Below, one piece after another: positions 55,220-64,000 of a stretch of 64,000 nt of DNA. The notes under the pieces are model-generated. The model was not told the origin of the DNA, did not search any database, and saw only the letters and a list, made by a program, of their open reading frames with translations. Source of the stretch: an uncultured Erythrobacter sp. (lineage in GTDB: Bacteria; Pseudomonadota; Alphaproteobacteria; Sphingomonadales; Sphingomonadaceae); the NCBI GenBank assembly GCA_913055155.1, contig CAJXJR010000003.1:124001-188000 (forward strand), given 5' to 3'. Position 1 is the stretch's first letter. Each line of letters begins with the position of its first letter. A program made the position numbers and the translations under genes.

Positions 55220-56905
55220 ATGACCCGTATGATTCTGGCCTTTCTGGCATTCCTGGCCGCCACGGCACAACCGGCCACAGCTCAACCATCCGGCGGCGAA
55301 TGCACCAGCGGGTCCGGTGAGAAGGGCGTAGCGCTGCTGATCGGGGTATCGGCCTACTACGGCACGCCGGGAGCCGGTGGCGGAGTGGATGCCGAGGGCT
55401 GGTCTCCGTTGCCCAACGCCGCGCGCGACATTGCCCTGGTGTGCAGATCGCTGGCGCAGGCGGGCTATGCCATGCAGGTGGTGCAGGACCCGGACTGGGC
55501 GACGCTGGACAGCGCCATCGCCGATTTCCACCTGGCCGCCAGCCAGGCGCCGTCAGCGCTGGTCTATTTTGCCGGTCACGGTTTCCAGTTCCAGGGAATG
55601 CAGTACCTCGTCCCTGCCGATGCGCCTGCGATTTCCGCGGCCGATGCGATGCGCAGCCATTTCATGCCGATCGACCGGCTGCTGGACGCAGCATCTGCCG
55701 CCGAGCAATTTTCGTTGTTCCTGATGGATGCCTGCCGCACCAGTTTCCCGCACGTGCATATCGTGGAGGAGGAGGCGGGTGATAGCCAGGCCGCGGCGCA
55801 GACCATCGGCCTGTTCGACGTGCCGGGCGGAGCGGTGATCTTTTCCACCGCTGCCGGACGCCCCGCCTATGACGACGCCCCGGTCGGCTCGAGCGAAAGC
55901 CCCTTTGCCGCAGCGGTGGCCCGCAACCTGGCGGTGCCAGGCCTACGACTGATGGATTTCTACACCAACCTGCACCTCGACGTGGTGGAGATGACAGAGG
56001 AAATGCAGCCCGCCGGGCCGCAGCATCCCGCGCTCTACAGCACGCGACCCGCCAACTTTTACCTGGTCGAGGCGCTGGACGAAGCGACCCTGGCGCAGCA
56101 GGCCGAAAACGCCGGGACCGCGCCCGAGTTGGCCTTCCCACCGATGGCCGAGATCGCCGTTACCGACGGTCGCATCCTGGTGGGGCAGGTGCTGGGAGAT
56201 ATCTCGCTGGCCAATATCCTAGCCGCCGCCGATGCCGGAGACAGCACCGCGCAATATGTCGCGGGCCTCGCCTACCAGCACGGCGTGGGCGTGGAGGAAG
56301 ACGCGGAAGCAGCCATCGCCTGGTTCGAAATGTCTGCCGCGCAAGGCAATGCCGCCGGCCAGACCTCGCTCGCCTACATGCTGACTTCAGAGGAATTCGC
56401 CGATCGCCCGCGCGCCCTTGCCCTGTTTCGCGCCGCCTCGGAACAGGGATATGCCAAGGCGAAATCGCAGCTTGGCTATTACCTGCTGAGCGGAGAGCTT
56501 GGCGAAGAGGACCGGGAAGAGGCGGTGGCGCTGTTCCGCGAGGCATCGCAAGCGGGCCACGTCTTTGCCACCTATGCGCTGGGCCAGTACGGCGAAGGCG
56601 AGCGCGCCAGTGCCGAGGCGCGCCTTGAAGAACTGGCTGCCGCAGGCGAACCCGAAGGCGACAACTGGCTGTGCGAAATGCGCTATATCGACCTTGATTT
56701 TGCACGCATGGCAGCCCCTTGCGAACGCGCCGCACTGGCTGGCTATGCCGCACCGCGCGCGATCTGGGCGGGCATGCTGGCCCGCGGTGACGGGGTGGAG
56801 CGCGACAGCGAACAGGCGCAATACTGGGCGCGGCTTGCCCTCACCCAGCTCGACCCGGCACGCAGGCAGGCGCTGCATGATTACACGCAGGGCCTGATCC
56901 GCTAA
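55220..56905 (+). CDS. exported caspase-fold (peptidase C14) protein with Sel1-like repeats
   Basis: 561 residues. A signal peptide (MTRMILAFLAFLAATAQPATA) is followed by a caspase p20-type domain at about 30-290. It has the His of ALVYFAGHGFQ (His120) and the Cys of FLMDACRTSF (Cys172), the His-Cys dyad of C14 enzymes, and FDVPGGAVIFSTAAG afterwards. A linker follows, then from about 345 Sel1/TPR-like repeats (AQYVAGLAYQHGVGVEEDAE, AGQTSLAYMLTS, AKSQLGYYLLSGELGEED, APRAIWAGMLARGDG). It is therefore a probable periplasmic protease-like protein with a protein-binding tail. It is divergent from the NSS gene, with no neighbour of related function. Confidence 0.86.
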   Translation: MTRMILAFLAFLAATAQPATAQPSGGECTSGSGEKGVALLIGVSAYYGTPGAGGGVDAEGWSPLPNAARDIALVCRSLAQAGYAMQVVQDPDWATLDSAIADFHLAASQAPSALVYFAGHGFQFQGMQYLVPADAPAISAADAMRSHFMPIDRLLDAASAAEQFSLFLMDACRTSFPHVHIVEEEAGDSQAAAQTIGLFDVPGGAVIFSTAAGRPAYDDAPVGSSESPFAAAVARNLAVPGLRLMDFYTNLHLDVVEMTEEMQPAGPQHPALYSTRPANFYLVEALDEATLAQQAENAGTAPELAFPPMAEIAVTDGRILVGQVLGDISLANILAAADAGDSTAQYVAGLAYQHGVGVEEDAEAAIAWFEMSAAQGNAAGQTSLAYMLTSEEFADRPRALALFRAASEQGYAKAKSQLGYYLLSGELGEEDREEAVALFREASQAGHVFATYALGQYGEGERASAEARLEELAAAGEPEGDNWLCEMRYIDLDFARMAAPCERAALAGYAAPRAIWAGMLARGDGVERDSEQAQYWARLALTQLDPARRQALHDYTQGLIR

Positions 56906-56953
56906 GGCCCCTTGCAGCACCCAGCGCACAGCACCAGCTTACAAAGGCACGCC

Positions 56954-57823
56954 ATGTCCACGACCTACAAGCTCGATACGTCCACCAGCCGCGCCAATCC
57001 CACGCCGCAGCCGATGCGGCGGCTGACCGTGCCGAAGATACGCGAACGCAAGGTGGACGGGGTGACCGCAGAACCGCTGGTGATGCTGACCGCCTATACC
57101 GCGCGGCAGGCCCAGTTGCTTGATCCGCATTGCGACCTGCTGCTGGTGGGCGATTCGCTGGGCCAGGTGATCTACGGGCTGCCCTCCACCATCCCCGTCA
57201 CCATGGAAATGATGGCCAACCACGCCGCTGCCGTGGTGCGCGGCAGCTATCACGCGGTGGTGGTGGTGGACATGCCCTTCGGCGCTTACGAGGCCTCTCC
57301 CGAAGATGCCTTCGACAGCGCCGCACGCCTGCTGAAGGAAAGCGGCGCTGCGGCGGTAAAGCTGGAAGGCGGCGAAGCCATGGCGGAGACGGTGGAATTC
57401 CTGGTCAAGCGCGGCATCCCGGTGATGGGCCATGTCGGCCTGACCCCGCAGGCGGTGAACGTGCTGGGCGGATACGCCGCACGCGGTCGCAGCGATGCGG
57501 AGGCAGAGAAGATCGTCGGCGATGCACGGGCGCTGGAACAGGCCGGGGCCTTTGCCATCGTGGTGGAAGGCGTGCTTGAACCCATCGCCATCGCAGTGAC
57601 CGAAGCGGTTTCCTGCCCCACCATCGGCATCGGCGCCTCCGCCAGGTGCGACGGGCAGGTGCTGGTGACGGACGACATGCTGGGCATGTTCGAACGCGTG
57701 CCGCGCTTCGTGAAACGCTACGAGGACCTGGCCACCACCATTTCCGAAACCGCCGCCAAGTATGCCGAGGAAGTGCGAGCCCGCAGCTTCCCCGGACCTG
57801 ACCAGCTCTACCAGCCGAAATAA
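56954..57823 (+). CDS. panB: 3-methyl-2-oxobutanoate hydroxymethyltransferase
   Basis: Transfers a hydroxymethyl group to 2-oxoisovalerate, making ketopantoate for CoA. 289 residues. [42 protein letters not shown] (Mg ligand Asp in GDSLG), [17 protein letters not shown] and [18 protein letters not shown] are the family blocks. ATG 56954 with AAAGG upstream. It uses the ilv-pathway intermediate and supplies the coaD pathway, though it is unlinked to both. Confidence 0.96.
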   Translation: MSTTYKLDTSTSRANPTPQPMRRLTVPKIRERKVDGVTAEPLVMLTAYTARQAQLLDPHCDLLLVGDSLGQVIYGLPSTIPVTMEMMANHAAAVVRGSYHAVVVVDMPFGAYEASPEDAFDSAARLLKESGAAAVKLEGGEAMAETVEFLVKRGIPVMGHVGLTPQAVNVLGGYAARGRSDAEAEKIVGDARALEQAGAFAIVVEGVLEPIAIAVTEAVSCPTIGIGASARCDGQVLVTDDMLGMFERVPRFVKRYEDLATTISETAAKYAEEVRARSFPGPDQLYQPK

Positions 57824-57891
57824 TTTCCGGACCCTGCGCGCGCGCCGCGCGTTGCCATTCCGTCTCCCTCCAGCAAGGATCAACCCCGCGC

Positions 57892-58968
57892 ATGGCGACC
57901 CTGCTTCGCTACTACAAGTTTTCCCTCGCCTTCACCGCAGTCTGCTTTGGCCTTGGCCTGTGGTACGGCATCGCCAGCACCGGCACGCTGTCGGGAGTGC
58001 TGGAAATCCTGTGGATCATCCTGATCCTCTCGATCCTCGAGGTTTCGCTCAGCTTCGATAACGCGGTCGTCAATGCCTCTATCCTGAAGGAGATGGACGA
58101 GAAGTGGCAGCAGCGCTTCCTTGTCTGGGGTATCGCCATCGCCGTCTTCGGCACGCGCATCATCTTCCCGCTGGCGATCGTGGCGATTGCCGCAGGGATC
58201 GGGCCTTTGCAGGCGATCGACCTGTCGCTCAACGATCCCGCGCGGTACGAACAAATCGTCTCCGGCGCGCATGTCGCCATTGCCGGGTTCGGCGGCGCCT
58301 TCCTTGCCATGGTCGGCCTGCGGTTCTTCTTCGATGCGGACAAGGACGTGCACTGGATCGCCATGGTGGAGCGCAATCTGTCGAAGGTCGCGGTGCTCCC
58401 GGCGATCGAAATCGGCGTGCTGCTGCTGGTGCTTTGGCTGATCTCCCTGCAATTACCCGGAGAAGAGGCGCTGACGTTCCTGACCGCAGGCGTGCTGGGC
58501 CTTGTCACCTACATTGCCGTCGATGCGCTGGGTGAATATCTCAACCTGCGCGAGGAAACCCGCAAGAATGCCTCCGGCGAAGTCATGCGCTCGGGCCTTG
58601 GCGGTTTTCTCTACCTCGAAGTGCTCGATGCCTCGTTCAGTTTCGACGGAGTGATCGGCGCCTTTGCCCTGTCGAACAACATGGTCATCATCGCGCTGGG
58701 CCTGTCCATCGGCGCCATGTTCGTGCGTTCGATGACGATCCACCTGGTGCGCAAGGGAACACTGTCGGAATATCGTTTCCTGGAAAACGGCGCATTCTGG
58801 GCGATCATCGTGCTTGGCGGCATCATGCTGACATCGGCCGTGCTGCACATTCCGGAGACCATTACCGGCCTGATCGGCGGCGGCCTGATCGGCATATCGT
58901 TCTGGTGGTCCGTGCGCCACAACCGGCGCGAGGCAGCGAAAGTGAAGCAGGCGCTTACGCCCGACTGA
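57892..58968 (+). CDS. TerC/DUF475 family integral membrane protein
   Basis: 358 residues with about nine helices. Both acidic TerC-type motifs are present: EVSLSFDNAVVNASIL (about 50-65) and EVLDASFSFDGVIGAFALS (about 237-255). TerC relatives are linked to metal ion export and tellurite resistance; DUF475 is the closest subfamily by length. It overlaps the convergent bile-acid-symporter-like gene by 14 bases. The 68-base upstream gap is too short for a manganese riboswitch. Confidence 0.88.
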   Translation: MATLLRYYKFSLAFTAVCFGLGLWYGIASTGTLSGVLEILWIILILSILEVSLSFDNAVVNASILKEMDEKWQQRFLVWGIAIAVFGTRIIFPLAIVAIAAGIGPLQAIDLSLNDPARYEQIVSGAHVAIAGFGGAFLAMVGLRFFFDADKDVHWIAMVERNLSKVAVLPAIEIGVLLLVLWLISLQLPGEEALTFLTAGVLGLVTYIAVDALGEYLNLREETRKNASGEVMRSGLGGFLYLEVLDASFSFDGVIGAFALSNNMVIIALGLSIGAMFVRSMTIHLVRKGTLSEYRFLENGAFWAIIVLGGIMLTSAVLHIPETITGLIGGGLIGISFWWSVRHNRREAAKVKQALTPD

Positions 58969-59914
58969 GCCGCGCTGCGACCGGGGCGGAGATGACCATC
59001 TGCAAGAGGTGGTAGACCAGCACCGGCAGCAGCACGAGACCAGCCACTTCCGGCGCGAACAGCACGCTTGCCAGCGGGGCGCCCATGGCAATGCTTTTCT
59101 GCGCTCCGGCGAACAGGAATGAGATACGGTCGGCAATGTCGAGGCGCAGCAGGCCACCCAGCCACCAGGCGCCAAAGAAGCCGAAAGCGAGCATGAAGCC
59201 CACGAGGCTCAGCAGCACGCCCCATTCGGGGAGCGAGATCAGGGTCCACAGCCCCTGCTCCACCGCCCCCGAGAAGGCCACGTAGACCGCGGTGGAGATC
59301 ACCAACCGGTCCATCCAGCCGAACAGCTTGCGCCGCTCTGCCACGAGTGGCCCCAGCCAGCCTTGCAACAGCTGGCCCAGCACGAAGGGCAGCAGCAGGA
59401 TCAGCGCGATCCGCTCCAGCCCGCCCAGATCGATGTCCGGCATGTCGCTGCTCGCCAGCACGCCGATCAGCGGAGCGGTGATGAACACGCCGAGGATGTT
59501 GAGCACCGCCGCGCCCACGACCGACAGCGATATGTTGCCTCCGGCGATGGAGCTGTAGGCCGTGGCTGACTGGACGGTAGAGGGAAGAACGCCAAGGAAG
59601 ATGAAACCCAGCGCCACGCTGGCAGGCAATTGCGTGGCGGCAAGGCCGCTGGCGGTGAGCGAGGCAAAGGCCATGCCGCCGAACACGAACAGGACCAGCG
59701 GCAGCAGGTAACGAAGGTTGCGCACGCCGTGCAGCACCTGCTGGCGCGGCAGGCGCAGGCCGTTGAGCAGGAACAGCAGGAACACGCCGGAATCGGAGAC
59801 CAGCCGCGCAATGGCCCGGCCCTCGCCCGTCACCGGCAGCAGGCTGGCGAGCAGGATCGCCAGCAGCAGCATCCGCACCAGCGGATCGAACAAGGCCCCC
59901 ATGCGCGCGACCAT
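58955..59914 (-). CDS. bile acid:sodium symporter-like (SBF-like) transporter
   Basis: 319 residues with ten predicted helices. FIFLGVLPSTVQSATAYSSIAGGN in helix 4 and LFAGAQKSIAMGAPLASVLF in helix 9 carry the crossover-helix sodium-site motifs of the SBF/ASBT fold. The closest group is the SBF-like (YfeH) family. The substrate is unknown. Two starts are possible (59914 or 59902); neither has a clear ribosome site. It is close to prsR but has its own direction of context, 25 bases downstream of it. Confidence 0.88.
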   Translation of the reverse strand: MVARMGALFDPLVRMLLLAILLASLLPVTGEGRAIARLVSDSGVFLLFLLNGLRLPRQQVLHGVRNLRYLLPLVLFVFGGMAFASLTASGLAATQLPASVALGFIFLGVLPSTVQSATAYSSIAGGNISLSVVGAAVLNILGVFITAPLIGVLASSDMPDIDLGGLERIALILLLPFVLGQLLQGWLGPLVAERRKLFGWMDRLVISTAVYVAFSGAVEQGLWTLISLPEWGVLLSLVGFMLAFGFFGAWWLGGLLRLDIADRISFLFAGAQKSIAMGAPLASVLFAPEVAGLVLLPVLVYHLLQMVISAPVAARLSRA

Positions 59915-59939
59915 CGCGCGACGCTGTGCCTACAGCGGG

Positions 59940-61316
59940 TCAGGTCTGCAAGTCGTATTGCTTGATGAGGTCGTACAGCGTCGGGCGGCTGATCCCCAGC
60001 ATCTTGGCCGTGCTGGAAATATTGCCCTCGCTGCGCGCCAGGGCGTGGCGGATCATCTTGCGGTCCGACTGCTCGCGCGCGCTCTTCAGGTTGAGCACCT
60101 GCGCGTCCTCCTCCTCGGCATTGCCAAGGTCGAGGTCGTCGGCATGCACCAGCTTGCCATCGGCCATGATGACGGCGCGCTTCACCCGGTTTTCCAGCTC
60201 GCGCACGTTGCCGGGCCAGCCCCAGCCGTCGATGGCGGCCAGCGCATCGGGCGCAAAGCCGGTGACGGCAGGATTCATTTCCGCAGCAAAGCGTTTCAGG
60301 AACACCTTGGCCAGCAGCGTGGCATCGCCCGGACGTTCTGCCAGCGCAGGGATCTTCACCACCACTTCGGCCAGGCGATAGAACAGGTCTTCGCGGAAGC
60401 GTCCGTCGGCGATCATGCCTTCCAGGTCCTGGTGCGTGGCGCACACGATGCGGGTGTCGACCGGAATGGACTTGCGCCCGCCGATGCGTTCGATCGTACG
60501 TTCCTGCAGGAAGCGCAGCAGCTTCACCTGCAAGGGCAGCGGGATGTCGCCCACCTCGTCAAGGAACAGCGTACCGCCGTCGGCCAGTTCGATCTTGCCC
60601 TCGGTGGTCTTCACCGCACCGGTAAAGGCGCCCTTCTCGTGCCCGAACAGCTCGCTTTCCAGCAGGTTTTCGGGGATCGCGGCGCAGTTGATGGCGATGA
60701 AGTTGCCCTGCTTGCGGTCGCTGGCGTCGTGCAGGCCGCGTGCCAGCAGTTCCTTGCCGGTGCCACTGGCGCCCAGCAGCATGACAGAGACATTGGTGTT
60801 GGCCACGCGCTCGATCGTGCGGGCGACCTTCACCATTTCCGGGGCGGAGGTAATGAGGCCACCCAGCACGGTGTTGCCCTCGCCAGCCTTGGCGGCGAGG
60901 CGGCGGTTCTCTTCCTCGATGCGGTGCAGGTTCAGCGCACGGCGCACGATCAGGCCCAGCTGGTCGATATCGACCGGCTTCTGGTAGAAATCGTAGGCTC
61001 CGCGTTCGATGGCATTGAGCGCGGATTCACGCGCGCCGTGGCCGGAGGCGACGATTACCTTGGTATCGGGCTTCAGCGCCATGATCGCATCGAGCACGGC
61101 AAACCCTTCGCTTGTCCCGTCGGGATCGGGCGGCAGGCCAAGGTCCAGCGTCACCACCGGCGGTTCTTCGGCGCGCAGCGCGGCAATCGCGCTTTCGCGA
61201 TCGCCCGCGATGATGACTTCGAAGTCCTCGTATGCCCATTTCAGCTGCGCCTGCAGGCCGGCATCGTCTTCGACAATCAGCAGCTTTGGCAGCAGCTTGG
61301 ATTTGGTGTCAGCCAT
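59940..61316 (-). CDS. prsR: PEP-CTERM-box response regulator, sigma-54 activator
   Basis: 458 residues. An N-terminal receiver has Asp58 in VTLDLGLPPDPDG. The AAA+ domain (about 150-385) has Walker A GASGTGKE, the sigma-54 contact loop in HEKGAFTGA and Walker B LFLDEVGD. The C-terminal Fis-type HTH has NISSTAKMLGISRPTLYDLI. The receiver sequence and pairing with prsK are those of PrsR, which activates RpoN-dependent expression of exopolysaccharide and exosortase-sorted genes. It starts one base inside the prsK end (61316). Confidence 0.94.
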   Translation of the reverse strand: MADTKSKLLPKLLIVEDDAGLQAQLKWAYEDFEVIIAGDRESAIAALRAEEPPVVTLDLGLPPDPDGTSEGFAVLDAIMALKPDTKVIVASGHGARESALNAIERGAYDFYQKPVDIDQLGLIVRRALNLHRIEEENRRLAAKAGEGNTVLGGLITSAPEMVKVARTIERVANTNVSVMLLGASGTGKELLARGLHDASDRKQGNFIAINCAAIPENLLESELFGHEKGAFTGAVKTTEGKIELADGGTLFLDEVGDIPLPLQVKLLRFLQERTIERIGGRKSIPVDTRIVCATHQDLEGMIADGRFREDLFYRLAEVVVKIPALAERPGDATLLAKVFLKRFAAEMNPAVTGFAPDALAAIDGWGWPGNVRELENRVKRAVIMADGKLVHADDLDLGNAEEEDAQVLNLKSAREQSDRKMIRHALARSEGNISSTAKMLGISRPTLYDLIKQYDLQT

Positions 61317-63430
61317 TATGCAACCTCGTTGGCCTGTTCTTGTTGGTTCATGGTTTCGATCAGCTCTGCCGTGGTGTTCAGCGGCAGGCGGATGATGAAG
61401 CGGGTGCCCAGCCCTTCACGCGATTCCACTTCCAGCTGGCCGCCCATGCCGCGCACCAGTTCGCGTGCCTCGAAGGCACCGATGCCGAAGCCGCCGGGCT
61501 TGGAGGAGTGGAACGGCTTGAACAGCCGCGTGCGGATGAATTCAGGGCTCATGCCCTCGCCCGAATCCACCACTTCGATGATGGCATTGCCCTCGTCGCG
61601 GCGCACGTCGAGGAAGACCGGCGCATTCTCTTCGCTCGCCTCGATGGCGTTCTGCACCAGGTGCACCAGCGCCTGCTCCAGCCCTTCGGCATCGGCCTTC
61701 ACCTCGCATTGCTGGCGCTGCGGCACCACGACTTCATGCTTGCCCCTGTACTGCGCGACGATGCCATCCAGCAGCATGTCGAGCCGTACTGCCTCGCGTT
61801 CCTTGCCGCCGTGGCCGCCATAGCGGCCCAGGCGCGCCAGCAGTGCCTGCAGCTTGTCGGTCGAATTGCGCAGGGTCAGGATCATGTCGGCCCGGAACTC
61901 GGGCTTGTCGGCATGCTTTTCCGCGTTGCCCGCCAGCAGGGAAAGCTGGCTGGCCAAGTTCTTGATATCGTGCATGACGAAGGCGATGCGGCGGTTGAAC
62001 TCGTCGAACCGCTGCGCTTCGCCAAGGGCATCCTGGCTGTTGCGCTCGGCAAGGTAGCTGGCCAGCTGGCGCCCGACCACGCGGAGCAGGTCGAAGTCCT
62101 CCCAGTCCAGCCGCCGCGCCACTGTGGGCCGGGCCAGCACCACGACGCCCACCAGCCGCTCGTAATGCAGCAGCGGCACCAGCGCCCAGGATCGTTCGTC
62201 CTCCACCAGCCACTCCGGCGTGGCGACTGCGGGCACCTGCTCGGCATCGCCGGCGCGAAGGTCATCGAGGTCGACGATGAACTGGTTTTCGGCCAGGAAC
62301 CTTGCCCCCAGCGCATCGATCGCTTCGGCGGGCACGTCGATACCCGGCCATTGCCAGCGCGCCTCCAGCGCAAGGCCACCCTCTTCGCGCGGAGTCAGCA
62401 GCAGGCCTGCCGGGCTGTCGGTAATGTCTGCCACCGCCTGCACCGCGCGTTCCGGCAGCGGCGGCGCCTGCGGCCCGGCTCGACCGATGGTATCGGTAAA
62501 ACGCAGCCATTCGGCGCGGTAGTCATAGCGGTGCTGGAACAGGTTCTTCGACAGCGTCACGCGCAGCCAGCCGCGCAGCTTTTTCGATGGCAGCACCGTC
62601 AGCGCAACCACGCTGGCAAGCAGCACGAACCCGGTCTGCAACATGCGCCCGTAGTCGCTGCCAAGGTAAGCAAGGCCCTGTGCCACCACCACCATCACCA
62701 CCAGGTAGGCGCCGATCAGCAGCAGCGAGAACGACTGGAATGTGAAGCTGCGCGAAGGGCTGAAACGCAATTCGCTTTCGTTGCGCACCAGGCCCATGGC
62801 CAGCAGCACCACTGCCACCGCCAGCGCCACGCTGCGCAGGTGGATCAGCAGTTCGGGCATGGCATCGCCCAGATAGGCGACGGTGTAGAGGTTCAGGTCA
62901 TACAGCCACAGCACCGCCAAGGCCGTGGCCGGCCACCGCAGGCCCTGCCGCGCCTGTGCTGCGGCGCCTGCGTAGAGGTTGTGCACCAGCACCAGCGCGC
63001 CGATGCAGAACAGCAGGCGGAAGGTGATGGCAAAGCGCAGCACCAGCAGTTCCGCCTCTGCCGATCCGCCATAGCGCAGAAGCACTGCAATGAAGGCGAA
63101 CTGCAGCAGTTCGACAAAGCCAAGCGCGAAGACCACCGGGCGAATGGGCCGCATCGACTTGTCGCGATCGTCGTGCCCGAACAGGCGGTATAGCATCCAC
63201 AGCCATGCGAGGTTACTGGCGATCGAGAAGATGCCGGTAGCGACATTTTCCGCCCCAAGGCCGATGATGGAAAAGGCCCATAGCGCCGAAACGAACAGCG
63301 CCGCAGCCGCGGCATTGACTGCCGGGCCCTGCGCGCGCTGGCTGGTCGCCAGCCACAGGGCCAGTGCCACCGCGCCGCAAGCGGTTACCAGGAATGCCAG
63401 GTAACTGGCGATATCCCAGAACGTGGTCAT
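61316..63430 (-). CDS. prsK: XrtA/PEP-CTERM system histidine kinase
   Basis: 704 residues. Eight or so N-terminal membrane helices (to about 290), a GAF-like domain (about 310-470), a HisKA-like helix with VMHDIKNLASQLSLL and HATPase_c with VQNAIEASEE, DSGEGMSPEF and GGFGIGAFEAREL. This layout is specific to PrsK, sensor of the exosortase-linked polysaccharide system. Its ATG shares one base with the sugar transferase stop (TAATG) and its own stop shares one base with the prsR start, so the three genes are tightly coupled. Confidence 0.95.
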   Translation of the reverse strand: MTTFWDIASYLAFLVTACGAVALALWLATSQRAQGPAVNAAAAALFVSALWAFSIIGLGAENVATGIFSIASNLAWLWMLYRLFGHDDRDKSMRPIRPVVFALGFVELLQFAFIAVLLRYGGSAEAELLVLRFAITFRLLFCIGALVLVHNLYAGAAAQARQGLRWPATALAVLWLYDLNLYTVAYLGDAMPELLIHLRSVALAVAVVLLAMGLVRNESELRFSPSRSFTFQSFSLLLIGAYLVVMVVVAQGLAYLGSDYGRMLQTGFVLLASVVALTVLPSKKLRGWLRVTLSKNLFQHRYDYRAEWLRFTDTIGRAGPQAPPLPERAVQAVADITDSPAGLLLTPREEGGLALEARWQWPGIDVPAEAIDALGARFLAENQFIVDLDDLRAGDAEQVPAVATPEWLVEDERSWALVPLLHYERLVGVVVLARPTVARRLDWEDFDLLRVVGRQLASYLAERNSQDALGEAQRFDEFNRRIAFVMHDIKNLASQLSLLAGNAEKHADKPEFRADMILTLRNSTDKLQALLARLGRYGGHGGKEREAVRLDMLLDGIVAQYRGKHEVVVPQRQQCEVKADAEGLEQALVHLVQNAIEASEENAPVFLDVRRDEGNAIIEVVDSGEGMSPEFIRTRLFKPFHSSKPGGFGIGAFEARELVRGMGGQLEVESREGLGTRFIIRLPLNTTAELIETMNQQEQANEVA

Positions 63431-64000
63431 TACCGCGCCCCTTCCGGCCACAGCACCACGCGTAGCGTCTGCAGCATGATCAGCAGGTCAAGGAAGGGCG
63501 TGTAGTTCTTGGCGTAGTAGAGATTGTATTCCAGCTTGTGGCGGGAATCCTCGATGCTGGCGCCATAGGGATAGTTGATCTGCGCCCAGCCGGTGATGCC
63601 CGGCTTCACCATGTGTCGTTCGGCGTAGAAGGGCAGCTTGTCCTCCAGGTCGTCGACAAAGGTGGGCACTTCGGGGCGCGGGCCGACGAAGCTCATGTGA
63701 CCGCACAGCACGGTCCACACCTGCGGCAATTCGTCGATCCGCACCTTGCGGATGAAGGCGCCGACGCGAGTGATGCGCGGATCGTTCTTTTCCGCCCACT
63801 TGGCCCCGTCCTTCTCCGCATCGGTGCACATGCTACGCAGCTTGATGAGTTCGAAGGTCTGGCCGTAGAGGCCCACGCGCTTCTGGCGGAAGAAGGCCGG
63901 CCCCCTGCTTTCCAGTTTCACGATCACGGCAAACAACGCAATCACCGGGAAGGTGAGCAGCAACAGCAGGCCGCTGGCGACTATGTCGAAAACCCGCTTG
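63430..64000 (-). CDS. undecaprenyl-phosphate sugar transferase (EPS/PEP-CTERM type), 5' end cut by the window
   Basis: The catalytic C-terminal half of a polyprenyl-phosphate glycose-1-phosphate transferase that starts exopolysaccharide repeat synthesis. [29 protein letters not shown]-type [25 protein letters not shown] and [17 protein letters not shown] are the family motifs. The frame stays open to base 64000 ([14 protein letters not shown]), so the N-terminal membrane part lies outside. Coupling to prsK supports the exosortase-associated (EpsB-like) group. Confidence 0.93.
   Translation of the reverse strand, partial: KRVFDIVASGLLLLLTFPVIALFAVIVKLESRGPAFFRQKRVGLYGQTFELIKLRSMCTDAEKDGAKWAEKNDPRITRVGAFIRKVRIDELPQVWTVLCGHMSFVGPRPEVPTFVDDLEDKLPFYAERHMVKPGITGWAQINYPYGASIEDSRHKLEYNLYYAKNYTPFLDLLIMLQTLRVVLWPEGAR

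Noticed and set aside
57824-57891. A yybP-ykoY manganese riboswitch before the TerC-like gene
   Set aside because: The gap between panB and the TerC gene is only 68 bases, too short for that riboswitch, and no matching paired core was seen.

Overview
This 64 kb window is a GC-rich alphaproteobacterial chromosome segment. Gene content and style suggest the order Sphingomonadales, probably an Erythrobacter/Altererythrobacter-type organism. The supporting features are a PrsK/PrsR pair of the exosortase (PEP-CTERM) polysaccharide type, alphaproteobacterial LexA boxes (GTTC-N7-GTTC), large PstC/PstA subunits, and small secreted proteins of sphingomonad appearance. The taxonomic call is inference from protein style; no rRNA is present. 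Most of the window is chromosomal core: I saw no insertion sequence, prophage, CRISPR array or integrase.

Layout. 1-5.4 kb: a GMC oxidoreductase, an NTF2-like protein, then rpiB-glyA-(74 aa protein)-nrdR-trmJ. 5.4-6.7 kb: a small secreted protein and monocistronic rpsD with a structured leader and a strong terminator. 6.8-15.2 kb: a long minus-strand run with xseB, a prenyl synthase, coaD, a periplasmic cyclophilin, queA, an ABC-2 exporter, a DUF481 outer-membrane protein, tgt and a TsdA-like dihaem cytochrome. 15.3-21.2 kb: DUF2177, purL, a membrane protein, a nitroreductase, serB and miaA; the last two are divergent and their 5' ends overlap. 21.2-27.4 kb: branched-chain amino acid synthesis (ilvB-ilvN-ilvC, a YceI protein, leuA), with an attenuator-like hairpin before ilvB and a leucine-rich leader peptide with mutually exclusive RNA structures before leuA. 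27.4-32.7 kb: a hybrid histidine kinase with HPt domain, an AHH-nuclease/DUF4261-like pair, recJ and two tandem tRNA-Glu genes.

32.7-41.6 kb is a complete phosphate regulon: phoR, a phosphate-selective porin, pstS, pstC, pstA, pstB, phoU, phoB. PhoB-box-like repeats with an 11-bp period lie before the porin and before pstS. 41.7-53.1 kb holds a small acidic-tailed protein, an extensin-like protein, and the SOS mutagenesis genes dnaE2 and imuA-imuB. The SOS genes are split into two blocks, each with its own perfect LexA box. Between them sit four plus-strand genes: a PilZ protein, and an AAHS-type MFS transporter, a TauD/TfdA dioxygenase and an FAD/NAD(P)-binding protein that look like a small catabolic operon.

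53.1-64 kb: a pyridoxamine-oxidase-fold stress protein, an NSS sodium symporter, an exported caspase-fold protein with Sel1-like repeats, panB, a TerC/DUF475 protein, a bile-acid-symporter-like protein, and the start of an exopolysaccharide locus (prsR, prsK and a truncated sugar transferase running off the right edge).

The most rewarding places for a second look are the leuA leader, the split imuAB/dnaE2 cassette with its metabolic insert, the exported caspase-Sel1 protein, the AHH/DUF4261 pair and the serB/miaA 5' overlap.
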